Source: SLQH01 sp964612995 (GTDB taxonomy: Bacteria > Planctomycetota > UBA11346). Taken from it: DNA of 39,350 nucleotides. Location: contig CAZTGE010000023.1 of NCBI GenBank assembly GCA_964612995.1, positions 1 through 39,350 of the forward strand. Reading direction: 5' to 3'. Of the stretch, positions 23,976 through 33,250 are shown piece by piece. Under the pieces are notes generated by a model. The model saw only the letters and a program-made list of their open reading frames with translations, made no database searches and was not told the origin of the DNA. A program made the translations under genes and the position numbers. Positions within the stretch are counted from its first letter, which is position 1, and each line of letters starts with the position of its first letter.

Positions 23976-26900
23976 ATGGGTCTGACCGGTAGCCTGCGAA
24001 CTCTCTCTCTTGCGGAAATCGCGCAGACCCTCTGCCGATCCCGGGCCAATGGGGTCCTCCAGCTGACCTCGCCCGATGGCGGACGCGAGGTCTACTTCAT
24101 CGACGGTCAGATCGCCCGGATCGTCGAGACCGACACCCCGGTCCAACATACGCTGCTCGAGCGGCTGAACGCCCTGGGTCTGGTCAACGATCCCGCGGCA
24201 CTCGCCCGCAACGCCGGCACTTCCGGTGGGTTCACCACCATCCAGCACCTGATCGAACACGGGGTGCTCGATGCCGGCGCGGTCCAGGAGGCGGTCGACC
24301 GTCTGACCACCGACCAGTTCCTCGACCTGATGACCTGGGAGAATGCCAGCTTCGTCTTCATCGAGGCCAACGACGATACGCCGGAACTCATCGCCACCCT
24401 GCGCGAGATCGGCCAGCAGCGCACCCGGCTGCCGCTGGACATGCTGTTGATGGAGTCGGCCCGGCGCCTCGACGAGTGGGAGCGGATCCGCAACCAGCTG
24501 CCCAGCGACGAATCGATCATCTCCCCGGCGGAGGGGCGCGCCGAGGAGCTGCAGAATCGTTGCGGGTACTACCCGGCGAGCAGCATCATGCCGTTGATCG
24601 ACGGGCTCTACAGCATCGGTGAGATCGTCGAACAGGCCCCGTGCACCCGGGTCGACGTCTACACCGTGCTCCACGGCCTGCTGGCCAGTGGCGTGATCAT
24701 CGTGCTCAGCATCGATGACATGATCTCGGTTGGCAACGCCCTGATGAGCGGTGGCGACTACGGCCGGGCCGCGGGCGTCTACCGTCGCATCGTCTCCTTC
24801 GACCCCGGCCGCGAGGAGGTGAAGCAGAACCTCGCCGGTTGCCTCGAGGCGATGGGCGACGCGCCCGAAGCCGCCTCCAGCTACGGTCAGCTGGCCATCG
24901 CCAGCCTCGAGAAGGGAGCGGCCGAGAGTGCGGTGCTGCTCGCCCGACGGGCGGTGGCGCTGCAGCCGGAGAACACCCAGCAACTGATCCTGGTCCGCTG
25001 TCTGCTCGCGGCCGAGGACACCGACGGCGCGGTCGCCGAACTGGTCAAGCTCGCCCGGCGCTTCACCGACGAGGGCAAGATCGAAGAGGCCCGCAGCACC
25101 TGCCTCAAGGCGCTCCAGATCAAGCGCGACGACCCCGAGGTCAGGCGTCACCTCTCGCTGCTCCAGCAGCAGGCCGGGGAGGGGGGCGAAGGCGATGCCA
25201 TCGTGTGCGTGGAGTGCGGAGAGAGCAATCCGCGCGCGCGGGACACCTGTCGCCAGTGCGGCGGTTCACTGCATCTGGCCTGCCTGTTCTGCGGCCGGGT
25301 GGTCGGCGTGTCCGATCACATCTGCATCTTCTGTGGCAACAGCCCGCACGTGAACCCGGAGGAGTGCCGATCGCGCGCGGTGCATGGCCCGGCGACCACT
25401 GCGATCATCTCGCACATGCGCCTCGGCGGCGAGGGCGGCATGGGCGACATGACGCGTTCGGCCCTGGCCGAATCGGTGCGCGCGGCGCGCGAGTGCGAGC
25501 GCAACGGGGACTACGCCGAGGCGCTGATCCGGTGGAAGTCGCTTCTGCACGATCAGGGCGAGAACCCACGTCTGTCGAAGCACATCCGCAATCTCGAAGC
25601 GCTGGCCCATGATCAGGCGGTGGAGCGACTGATCGCACGTGGACACGCGCTGCGCGAGCGCCGGGCCTTCCTGCGCGCCATCAGCTGCTACCGTTCCGCG
25701 ATCCGCGGCATGGCCAACGACGACCCACGCGCCTCGCGGCTGCACAAGGTGGTCACCGCCACCCGCAAGCACGCGCGCCTGACCGCGGTCATCTACAGTG
25801 CAGCCGGTCTGATCCTGCTGGTTGTCGCCTATCTCGTCGCCGAACCGTGGCTGGAACTCAACCGCTATCGCGACGCGATCGCCGAAGCGCGAGCCGTGGT
25901 CCAGCAGGCCCCCACCAAGGCTGATCCGGTCGAGGCGTTCGAACACATCCATGGCTTGATCAGCTCCGAACAGCTGCAGCCGTCGACCGTCGAGCTGAAG
26001 TCGCGTGCCGAGCTCGCCTATCGCGATCTGCTGCAACTGTACAACACGAGCGTGGGTGAGCTCGCCCGCAAGGAGGCGCGAGCCATCCGCCGTGCGCACC
26101 AGCAGCAGCGCTGGCGCGAGGTGGTCGAGCGCAAGACCCGTTTCGATGAGGTCTTCGCCATCCACGCCCCCCAGCCGGAATTGGGTGAGCTCGGGGAAGA
26201 GGCGGCCTCGAAATTCGAGGTCGAACTCGCACGCAGCGAACGTCTGAAACAGGATCCCCAGCGCCTGACCCAGGCACAGGAGTTCATCGCCCAGGGCGAC
26301 TACCCCGCAGCACTCCCGATCCTGGAATCACTGAGTGAGAGCCCGGACACAGCCACCGCCAGCGCCGCGCGTAGCGCACGGGCGCAGCTCGAGCAGCAGG
26401 CGGGTGCGCTCGAGGAGCGATTCGCCGAAGTCGAGGCGAGCATCGGACAGGACCTCGAGGCCGCAGCGGCCAGGCTCGCCCGGTTGCGCGAGGCCGCGGT
26501 CGGCTGGCGACGCGACGCGGATCTCGACGCACTGGCTCAGCGCATCGCAACCGAGCGCCGTGCTGCACAACAGGCCTGGCGTACGCTCGGCGAGCGACCG
26601 GGTGCAGTGCAGCTGCGCGAGTTCCTCACCGAACATGCCGCCAGTCCCGAAGCACAGAGTGCGCGTGCGCGCCTGGCGGAACTCGAGAAGGCCCGCGATC
26701 AGCAACTGAGCGCCTTGACCCGTTACCAGACCGCGGTCGACCGGCAGGACCCGGCCGCGGCTTTCGAAGCGGCGCGTGCCTATCTGTTGCGCTACCCCGA
26801 CCGTGCGGCGGCCGATGCGATCAAGCTGCCGCTGCAACTGGATGCCGGCATGCCGGACGTGGCGCTGATGGCCGACAACGAGACGGTCGCCACCACCGAT

Positions 26901-28052
26901 GCGCAGGGCACCGCCCTGTGGTGGTACGCTCCGGACCGCACCGCGCGGCTGACTGCCAGCAAGCCCGGCTTCGAGCCGGTGACCACCACCCTCGCCCGCC
27001 TGCGCAACGAGTGGCGCTGGACCGTCGAACCGGTCCGGGCACCGATATGGCAGATGTCCATCGAGGGGCAGATCGAAGCGATGACCGGCCTGTCCGGCGG
27101 CCCGCTGGTGGTGGTCGATGCGCGCGAGGTGATCGCCATCGATCAGGGACGCGAGCTCTGGCGCCGGAGTCTGGGCGACGGGATGATGCTCACCAGCGGC
27201 CTGGACAGCCGCGCCGATCCGGTGGTCGGACTCGACGACGCGCGGCTGCTGCTTCCGCTCAAGCAAGGGGGGGTCCGGATCCTCGATCGCCAGACCGGGC
27301 GGGTGCTCGCCAGCCAGGAGTTCGAGGACCCGGTGCGTGGGATGCCGGTGCTCTACACCTCGGCATTGCGCCAGGGCGAACAGCGTATCGCCTGCATCGC
27401 CGACGGGTTGCGCTTCGGCCGCCTCGGTCAGGAACTGCGCGTCGCAGAAATGCGATCGAACGCCCAGAGCGGCCCGGTGGTCCTGCGCGGCGACCTTGAG
27501 GTGCTGTTGGTGGTCGCCACCAACAGCGGGCTGAGCGCGGTCGAGGACTCGACCGGTTCCGTCCGCTGGAGCTTCGACCTCGACGCGACCAACGTCGGCC
27601 CCCTGATCCGTCTCGACGAAGCGCACCTGCTCACCGTGCTCGACGGCAGCCGTCTGGTCTGCTGCAGGATCGACGCCCAGGGCGCGACCCGATCCTGGCA
27701 GCAGGTGCTCAACGGCGAGAGCCTGATCGGACATCCACAGCTGGCCGCTGGGCGCATCCACCTGACCACCGACAGGCGCCTGCTGGTCTATGATGCCACC
27801 GGTGCCCGTGATCCGCAGCGCAGCATCGAGGCCCCGGGCCGTTGGACCTGTCCAGCCGCGGTACGGCAGGAGCTGGTCGTTAGCGCTACCGCCGGGGCGC
27901 AGGATGCCGCTGGCGACCTGCTCCACGTCTACCGCGCGGGTGAAATGCTCTGGACCAGACAGCTGCCAGGGCGCGTACGGAGGGTCGCATTCTCCGGGCC
28001 CATGGTTATTGTGGGTCTTGCGGGTGGCAGGTTGCTCGCTTTCGAACCGTGA
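23976..28052 (+). CDS. Giant PATAN/DUF4388 - TPR - zinc ribbon - TM - propeller membrane protein
   Basis: The protein has 1358 residues. The N-terminus is a clear PATAN/DUF4388 domain (MGLTGSLRTLSLAEIAQTLC, GREVYFIDGQIARI, with the later LLMESARRLDEWERI). A winged-helix-like segment follows (about 195-245), then TPR-type repeats (about 249-400). Two cysteine-pair zinc ribbons come next (about 409-455: CVECGESN, CRQCGG, CLFCGRVV, CIFCGNSP), then more helices. One membrane helix at about 604-625 follows TRKHARLTA. Outside the cytosol lie a helical stalk with one copy of the W…FL…A..L repeat, a PEGA-like beta domain (about 953-1018) and a PQQ-type beta-propeller to the end (LDRQTGRVLASQ, VEDSTGSVRWSF). 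It is probably a transmembrane sensor or scaffold. An in-frame TTG at 23952 is a less likely start. Confidence 0.88.
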   Translation: MGLTGSLRTLSLAEIAQTLCRSRANGVLQLTSPDGGREVYFIDGQIARIVETDTPVQHTLLERLNALGLVNDPAALARNAGTSGGFTTIQHLIEHGVLDAGAVQEAVDRLTTDQFLDLMTWENASFVFIEANDDTPELIATLREIGQQRTRLPLDMLLMESARRLDEWERIRNQLPSDESIISPAEGRAEELQNRCGYYPASSIMPLIDGLYSIGEIVEQAPCTRVDVYTVLHGLLASGVIIVLSIDDMISVGNALMSGGDYGRAAGVYRRIVSFDPGREEVKQNLAGCLEAMGDAPEAASSYGQLAIASLEKGAAESAVLLARRAVALQPENTQQLILVRCLLAAEDTDGAVAELVKLARRFTDEGKIEEARSTCLKALQIKRDDPEVRRHLSLLQQQAGEGGEGDAIVCVECGESNPRARDTCRQCGGSLHLACLFCGRVVGVSDHICIFCGNSPHVNPEECRSRAVHGPATTAIISHMRLGGEGGMGDMTRSALAESVRAARECERNGDYAEALIRWKSLLHDQGENPRLSKHIRNLEALAHDQAVERLIARGHALRERRAFLRAISCYRSAIRGMANDDPRASRLHKVVTATRKHARLTAVIYSAAGLILLVVAYLVAEPWLELNRYRDAIAEARAVVQQAPTKADPVEAFEHIHGLISSEQLQPSTVELKSRAELAYRDLLQLYNTSVGELARKEARAIRRAHQQQRWREVVERKTRFDEVFAIHAPQPELGELGEEAASKFEVELARSERLKQDPQRLTQAQEFIAQGDYPAALPILESLSESPDTATASAARSARAQLEQQAGALEERFAEVEASIGQDLEAAAARLARLREAAVGWRRDADLDALAQRIATERRAAQQAWRTLGERPGAVQLREFLTEHAASPEAQSARARLAELEKARDQQLSALTRYQTAVDRQDPAAAFEAARAYLLRYPDRAAADAIKLPLQLDAGMPDVALMADNETVATTDAQGTALWWYAPDRTARLTASKPGFEPVTTTLARLRNEWRWTVEPVRAPIWQMSIEGQIEAMTGLSGGPLVVVDAREVIAIDQGRELWRRSLGDGMMLTSGLDSRADPVVGLDDARLLLPLKQGGVRILDRQTGRVLASQEFEDPVRGMPVLYTSALRQGEQRIACIADGLRFGRLGQELRVAEMRSNAQSGPVVLRGDLEVLLVVATNSGLSAVEDSTGSVRWSFDLDATNVGPLIRLDEAHLLTVLDGSRLVCCRIDAQGATRSWQQVLNGESLIGHPQLAAGRIHLTTDRRLLVYDATGARDPQRSIEAPGRWTCPAAVRQELVVSATAGAQDAAGDLLHVYRAGEMLWTRQLPGRVRRVAFSGPMVIVGLAGGRLLAFEP

Positions 28053-28070
28053 TTCCGAGGACGTGCTACA

Positions 28071-31000
28071 ATGCTCAACACGGCTCTGATCGAAGAATTC
28101 CGGCAGATCAACGCCGAAGGGCGGACCGGTGCCCTGACCGTCCATGGAACCACGCGCGCCGGCCGGTTCCACTTCGAGCAGGGGGAGCTGTGCATCCTCG
28201 ACTTCTGCGCCGACAAGGAGGCCCTGCTCGCGCAGCAGTACCGCAGTTACAACAAGATCGGTGCCGAGATCGAGGCACTGTTGCTCGAATTCGTCAAGCA
28301 ACCGGGAGCCCGAGCCCAGGACTTCCTCCTGCGACAGCAGCTGGTGACCAACGAAGAGGTCGAACAGGTCACCCGGACCCTGGTCGAAGACACCCTCTGC
28401 GAGCTGTTCGGCAACCCGCACCAGAACGTCGACTTCGACGCCACGGTCGACTACGAAGCCTATGACCTCGATCGCAGTGCGGTGAAGCTGCGCATCCAGG
28501 TCGAGATGTTGCTGCGGATGGTCGAAAGCCGCGTCGGCGAGCGCGACACCGTGCTGCGCGAGATGCCATCGTGGGACTACGTTTTCCGTCTGGTCGAAGG
28601 CGCACCTGATGCCAGCCGTCTCAATGAGATGGAACGACATGTGCTCCACTTCGTCGACGGACGCAAGTCGGTCCAGGATATCGCCGCCGCGCTGCGCGAG
28701 AGCTGCCTGAACATCGGCTGCTACCTGATCAGCCTCAAGGTCCAGGGCTACATCCGCCCGTCCGGCACCTCCTCGCTCCGCCGCGTGCCGACCGATCGCC
28801 ATCCGGCCCCTCCGGTTGCCCCCCCGCCGCCACAACCCGTGCCGACGCCTGCAATGCAGGAGGCCGCGCCATCTGCCCCGGCCGACCCCAACCCGGCCTC
28901 GCCCGCGCAACAGGCGGTGGCCCGCGCCGCCGAGGCCCAGCGACAGCAAGACGGACAGGCCGACGATTTCCAGGTCTATCACGCCGACACCCGGGCCTTG
29001 CGGCGCAGCAAGTCACGTGCTCCGCTGATCATCCTCGTCGCGGTGCTGCTGGTGGTCGGTGGCGTGTTCGTTCTGGTGGTGATCAGCGAACAGAGCCAGG
29101 AACAGATCCGCCAGCTGCGCCAGGACATCGACCGCGCCATCGAGGCCAATCGCTGGACCCAGGCCGATGACTACATCGTCGAGGCTCGTCGCCTCGCCGC
29201 CAACGACCAGACCATGCTCAGCCGGCTCGACGAATTCCGTGCGACCATCAACAAGGACGACTTCGCCAAGCGTCTCGCCAAGGCCGAACAGGCGCTCGCT
29301 GACAACGATCTCGACATGGCCAGGTCGGTGCTCGATGATCTGCCGGATGCCGATGCGGCCAGGGCCCAGATCGAACATCTGTGGACCGATGCCTCCCTCG
29401 ACCGCCTGGCCGAACTGCGTCAGCGTTACGAAGACAAACGCCAGGATCACGCCGCGGAAGCCGACCAGCTGGCGGCCGAGGTCCGGGCTGTGCTCGCCGA
29501 TCCCGAGCGCGATCCGCAGGCCGCGCTCGACGCCATCGCCGCGGCTGTGGAGACCTGGGATGAGGGCGTCGCCGCGCGGGCGCGCTCCGTACTGCGTGAA
29601 TGGCGTACCGAACAGGTGCAACGCGCGAGCGTCACGGGCGATACCGCCGGGCAGCGAGAGCTGTCCATCATCGCCCGCGAACGCATCTTGCAACGCGTCC
29701 TGGCCAGCTCACCCGACGCCGAACTCGCGCAACGCGCAACGCGCATCCTCGAGAGCGTCCGCCAGGAGGCCAGCGAACTCGAAGCCGGCATCAGCAGCCT
29801 CGAGCAGCTGGTCCAGGCGGGCGACTACCGCAGCGCCGAAGCCAAGCTCGCGGTCTGGCGCAAACGGGTCGAGAATCATCCGATCGAATCACGTCTGAGC
29901 CGTGTGGGGCGTTCGATCGAGGAGATGCAACAAGATGTCACCGCCAGGCTGCAGGAACTCGCGACCGTCATCGCCAGCTCACGCGACCCGGCCGCGCTCA
30001 GTGCCCAGCGCATGAAGGTCGCCGCCCGGCTCGAAGCCCAGCCGGAGTTCTCGGCCAGCGACCGCTTCACCGCCGCGGCCGAATTGCTGGCGCGCATCGA
30101 GACCAGCCTGTCGGCAGACACGGTGGCCGAGGAGCTCGCCGCCCTGCGTGATGGACTCGCGCTCGAAGAGCTCGGCGAGCCGCTGAGCCTGGCGATGCGC
30201 AAGCGCATCGCCGGTCTCGAGGATATGCAGCAATCGGCCCAGGAGGAGCTCGCCCGGGCGCGCGAATTGCGCGCGGCCGGCGAACTCGACGAGGCGGCGG
30301 CCATCCTCGAAGGCATCCTCGCCGACGATGAATGGAGCCGCACCGCCGCGCGCGCGACAGCCGCCACCGAACTCGCCTCGCTCGAGGAGGTCCGTCGCCG
30401 CCGCGCGGCCGATCTCGAAACCCTGCATCAAGCGATGCTCGCCGACGATCCCGAGGATGTACGCCAGCTCCAGCAGCAGCTGAACCTGGCGCAGATGCCG
30501 CTGGCGATCCACAGTGATCCGCAGGGGGCCACCGTGCTCCGGAACGGCGAGCAGATCGGCACCACCCCGACGATCGTCGGTCAAGGTGTCGACGCCCAAG
30601 GCGAGCCGATCGACTACCGTCTCGAGCTTCCCGGTTATCGCGCGGCCACGGTCTCGCGCACCGACCAGACCGCGGGCTGGCGCATCCGGGTCGACCTCGA
30701 GCGCGCCCCGCTGGTCACCGCCAAGGTCGATGGCACGCTGACCAGCCGCGGCAATATCATCGACGACAAGCTGTGGGTCGCCGGTATCCGCGGCGTCTAT
30801 GCGGTTGATGCTGACGGACAGATCACCAACTACGCCATCGAAGGCAGACAGGGGGTCATTGGCCGCAGCCTCTCCAACCCGGTCTACGCCCCCGTTACCC
30901 GCATCGGCGAGAGCCTGTTCCTCGCTACGCGCGATTTCTTCGCCATCGAGATCGTCGACGATCGCAGCATCCGCCGTCCGCTCGAAGCCAAGACCAACCA

Positions 31001-31676
31001 TGCCCTGGTCCGCTACGCCAGTCGCGACATCCTCAACCGACGCGTGTTGATCATCACCGGGCTCGATGGCCGCGTACACGCCAACGATCCCTACGCCGGA
31101 ACGAATCCCTGGTCCGGAGCCAAGGGCGCCGCCTTCGCTGGCGCACCGGTGCTGCTCGATGACACCGTGCTGGTGGCACGCGAGGACGGCCAGCTCGAGT
31201 CCTACCTCGCCGATACCGGCCAGCCGCTGGAATCGTTCGATACCCACGAGCCGATCGCCGCCAGTTGGGCCAGCGATGGCGCCTTGCGCGCCATCGGCCG
31301 GCAGCATGAAATCCGCTGGGACGGCAGTGGCGAAGCGGAGCGCGTGGCCCTGCCGTTCGAGGTCAAGCAGGCCGGAGTCGACTGTGCGATCAGTTCGGTC
31401 CTCCGGGTCTGGGTCCGCGACCCCGTTGTGGAGGGGGGCTGGGTCCAGCGCGGTCGCCTCTCTGGCACGGATGAGCCCAGCCGCGCCCCGGTGGCATGGA
31501 ACGGTCAGGCGGTCATCACCCTCGGATCGACCATCCGCGTGCTCGGCGACGCCGGCTTCGTCATCGAATCCGGCGGCAGCGAGTACCTCCAGCCGGTCGG
31601 CGATGGCGACCGGCTGTGGGTCGGAACGCTTGACGGTGGCGTGGCATGCTACGCCGTCCCGTCTGCCCAGCGCTGA
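28071..31676 (+). CDS. Giant PATAN-like - TM - coiled coil - PEGA - propeller membrane protein
   Basis: The protein has 1201 residues and follows its larger relative after 18 bp, with GAGGA as ribosome site. The N-terminal PATAN-like domain (EGRTGALTVHGTTRAGRFHF, QGELCILDF) is followed by a winged-helix-like module (MERHVLHFVDGRKSVQDIAA, about 184-229), a Pro/Ala-rich linker (about 240-300) and basic RRSKSR. One membrane helix lies at about 314-338 (LIILVAVLLVVGGVFVLVVI). The outer part has a long coiled coil (about 340-800), a PEGA domain (PLAIHSDPQGATVLRNGEQI, YRLELPGYRAATVSR, about 806-865) and a propeller-like domain (KVDGTLTSRGNIIDDKLWVA onward). No zinc ribbon is present. The two proteins are very likely co-transcribed and may form one complex. 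Confidence 0.88.
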   Translation: MLNTALIEEFRQINAEGRTGALTVHGTTRAGRFHFEQGELCILDFCADKEALLAQQYRSYNKIGAEIEALLLEFVKQPGARAQDFLLRQQLVTNEEVEQVTRTLVEDTLCELFGNPHQNVDFDATVDYEAYDLDRSAVKLRIQVEMLLRMVESRVGERDTVLREMPSWDYVFRLVEGAPDASRLNEMERHVLHFVDGRKSVQDIAAALRESCLNIGCYLISLKVQGYIRPSGTSSLRRVPTDRHPAPPVAPPPPQPVPTPAMQEAAPSAPADPNPASPAQQAVARAAEAQRQQDGQADDFQVYHADTRALRRSKSRAPLIILVAVLLVVGGVFVLVVISEQSQEQIRQLRQDIDRAIEANRWTQADDYIVEARRLAANDQTMLSRLDEFRATINKDDFAKRLAKAEQALADNDLDMARSVLDDLPDADAARAQIEHLWTDASLDRLAELRQRYEDKRQDHAAEADQLAAEVRAVLADPERDPQAALDAIAAAVETWDEGVAARARSVLREWRTEQVQRASVTGDTAGQRELSIIARERILQRVLASSPDAELAQRATRILESVRQEASELEAGISSLEQLVQAGDYRSAEAKLAVWRKRVENHPIESRLSRVGRSIEEMQQDVTARLQELATVIASSRDPAALSAQRMKVAARLEAQPEFSASDRFTAAAELLARIETSLSADTVAEELAALRDGLALEELGEPLSLAMRKRIAGLEDMQQSAQEELARARELRAAGELDEAAAILEGILADDEWSRTAARATAATELASLEEVRRRRAADLETLHQAMLADDPEDVRQLQQQLNLAQMPLAIHSDPQGATVLRNGEQIGTTPTIVGQGVDAQGEPIDYRLELPGYRAATVSRTDQTAGWRIRVDLERAPLVTAKVDGTLTSRGNIIDDKLWVAGIRGVYAVDADGQITNYAIEGRQGVIGRSLSNPVYAPVTRIGESLFLATRDFFAIEIVDDRSIRRPLEAKTNHALVRYASRDILNRRVLIITGLDGRVHANDPYAGTNPWSGAKGAAFAGAPVLLDDTVLVAREDGQLESYLADTGQPLESFDTHEPIAASWASDGALRAIGRQHEIRWDGSGEAERVALPFEVKQAGVDCAISSVLRVWVRDPVVEGGWVQRGRLSGTDEPSRAPVAWNGQAVITLGSTIRVLGDAGFVIESGGSEYLQPVGDGDRLWVGTLDGGVACYAVPSAQR

Positions 31677-31686
31677 AGCCGGCTGG

Positions 31687-31856
31687 CCCGGATCCCTCAT
31701 GAGTAACGTCGCGAAAAGTCGTAGCGTGCTGTCATGCAGGGCTTCGCGATCGAGGCGGACCGGAGCGTAGCAGCGCTACGTGCGGATCCGCCGACTGAGC
31801 GAAGTCCTGTAGTGGCGGTGCGAAACGGCTTTGCAGCAATTGTGCCGTGAGGGTTA
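31687..31856. mobile_element. MITE-like element, family 2, copy 2 (inverted)
   Basis: This is the inverted counterpart of 19408-19583. It begins CCCGGATCCCTCATGAGTAAC, 10 nt after the stop of the giant gene, and ends in the degenerate GTGAGGGTTAT. Shared blocks in reverse order include AGTCGTAGCGTGCTGT, AGGGCTTCGCGATCGAGGCG and GAAGTCCTGTAGTGGCGGTG. The TAGACT promoter hexamer of copy 1 is absent here. Confidence 0.75.
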
Positions 31857-32518
31857 TGGCCTGAATCATGAATGTCCGATAATCTATATTATGTCCTGTT
31901 CTGGCATGGATAAAGCATTGTGGCTGCAATCCTTACGCCTTGTGTGGAATATTCGTCAGAGCGGGCGATGGCGCGCAGCAGAATGACGTAGTCCGGCCGC
32001 ACGGCTGGGTGCTGGTCGCGTTGTGCGTGGCCTTCCCGAGCTGCCTCCGCACCGATGATCACGCGCGACCGGATGCCGCGATGGGGGCGTAGCGGGGGCG
32101 ACTGCGCGCAGCGCAGAGCGAGCTCCCGCGAACAAAGAGCGGCGCAGGCTGCGACCGCTATGATGAGCCCTTGGGCTGCGGGCGGAGCCTGCACTATGCT
32201 TGCAGGCAACTCCGGATGCACCTGCACGCGCTGCGGTTCGATCACCGAAGAGGTCTCTCACGGAGGCGCTGAGACACGGAGATGGATGAGAATGATAGTG
32301 GTGAGTCGTCAATGCGGTCCCGGCAGTTTTGAAGGATCTGCTCCAGTGCGGCCGATGAGATCAGCCGGGTGCCGGGCTGCACGGTCGTCCGGAATCCCGG
32401 CGTTGGATGGCAGACTGCGCGATCTGGACCTCAGCAGTAGCTTCGGGCCTGCGTCATGCGGCGCCGTGGGTCAGCGGTACGGCGAGCAGGATCCGCGGCC
32501 ATTCGGCTGTGAAATGCG
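31857..32518. other. Intergenic stretch without a convincing gene
   Basis: About 660 bp. It begins with an unusually AT-rich patch (31857-31925) for this genome. It holds an imperfect palindrome (32138-32159) and, at 32251-32286, a reverse-strand CTCCGTG repeat cluster of the kind widely scattered in environmental bacterial genomes. Minus-strand frames (for example 31889-32245) have shadow-like composition and match no family I recognise. It may hold decayed accessory DNA. Confidence 0.4.
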
Positions 32519-33250
32519 TCACAAACGGCCCTGGCCATATGGATCGAGTAGGCGCGGCGCGTGGCAGCGCTCCCAGGTCATCGCCAGCTCGTAACCGGGA
32601 AAGGCGCGTTCCAGGCGCCGGAAGCGCTGACAATGGCCACCCGGGCGTCCATGGCCCCCTTCGATGAACTGGCGGTGATGGCAATATTCGTGGTGGATGA
32701 CGTGTTGGAAGAAGACCAGAGCCACCCAGGGCAAGCTCAGGCGCGGCGAGATGCGGATCTCGGGTGCGCCGCGGCTCCGTTTGTAGCTGCCGAAACGGAT
32801 GCTGCGCAGCGCGCGTCGGCCCGGATTGCGACCCCAGCCGACCGGCACCGCCGGCAGATCGGCGAAATGGGCCCGGTGGATCTCTGCGGCGAGTTCGACC
32901 AGGTTCGGGGCAGACCCGACCACCGGCAAGTCCGCCAGACGGTCGTGTGTGGCCTTGTCGGACAGGGCCTCCAACGAATGCAGTTGGCGGAACAGCGTGC
33001 TCATCGCCTGGCGCAAGCGGGGGTAATCGCCGCGGCCGCGCTGACGGACGAAGGCGCGCAGCTCACCATCGAGCGCAGCAGTGGTGGCCAGGCCGGCGTG
33101 CACGGAGAGCATCCAGCCCCCCTCCCGGCGTCCGCGCAGACTGACCAGGGTCCGGCGGTTGTGATTCAGACGCACCCGGACCGATCGGGGATCGAACTGG
33201 GACTGGAGCCGCTCGCGCGCGAGCTCAGGCGAAAAGGCGGGATCCGACAC
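32519..33250 (-). CDS. SprT-like zinc metalloprotease
   Basis: The protein has about 243 residues. The zinc motif HVIHHEYCHHRQ contains HEYCH (HExxH), and a third ligand is likely in GGHCQRFRRLERAFPGY downstream, the SprT-family arrangement. Upstream strands SIRFGSYKRSRGAPEIRISP resemble the conserved SprT substrate-site beta elements. The N-terminal half (RVRLNHNRRTLVSLRGRREG) is less recognisable. It is cytosolic, with no signal. The start is uncertain: a GTG at 33250 with AAGGAG upstream is preferred over a TTG at 33280; both overlap the end of yggS, so translation is coupled. A substrate cannot be inferred. Confidence 0.8.
   Translation of the reverse strand: MSDPAFSPELARERLQSQFDPRSVRVRLNHNRRTLVSLRGRREGGWMLSVHAGLATTAALDGELRAFVRQRGRGDYPRLRQAMSTLFRQLHSLEALSDKATHDRLADLPVVGSAPNLVELAAEIHRAHFADLPAVPVGWGRNPGRRALRSIRFGSYKRSRGAPEIRISPRLSLPWVALVFFQHVIHHEYCHHRQFIEGGHGRPGGHCQRFRRLERAFPGYELAMTWERCHAPRLLDPYGQGRL

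Noticed and set aside
26328..28982. 884-codon open frame antisense to the two giant genes
   Set aside because: It spans the junction of two well-supported genes and has the same shadow composition.
29979..31700. 573-codon minus-strand frame opposite the second giant gene
   Set aside because: Shadow composition; the plus strand has a continuous PEGA and propeller reading.
31889..32245. 118-codon minus-strand frame in the gap after the second giant gene
   Set aside because: No ribosome site, no recognisable family and repeat-rich composition; kept only as part of the gap description.
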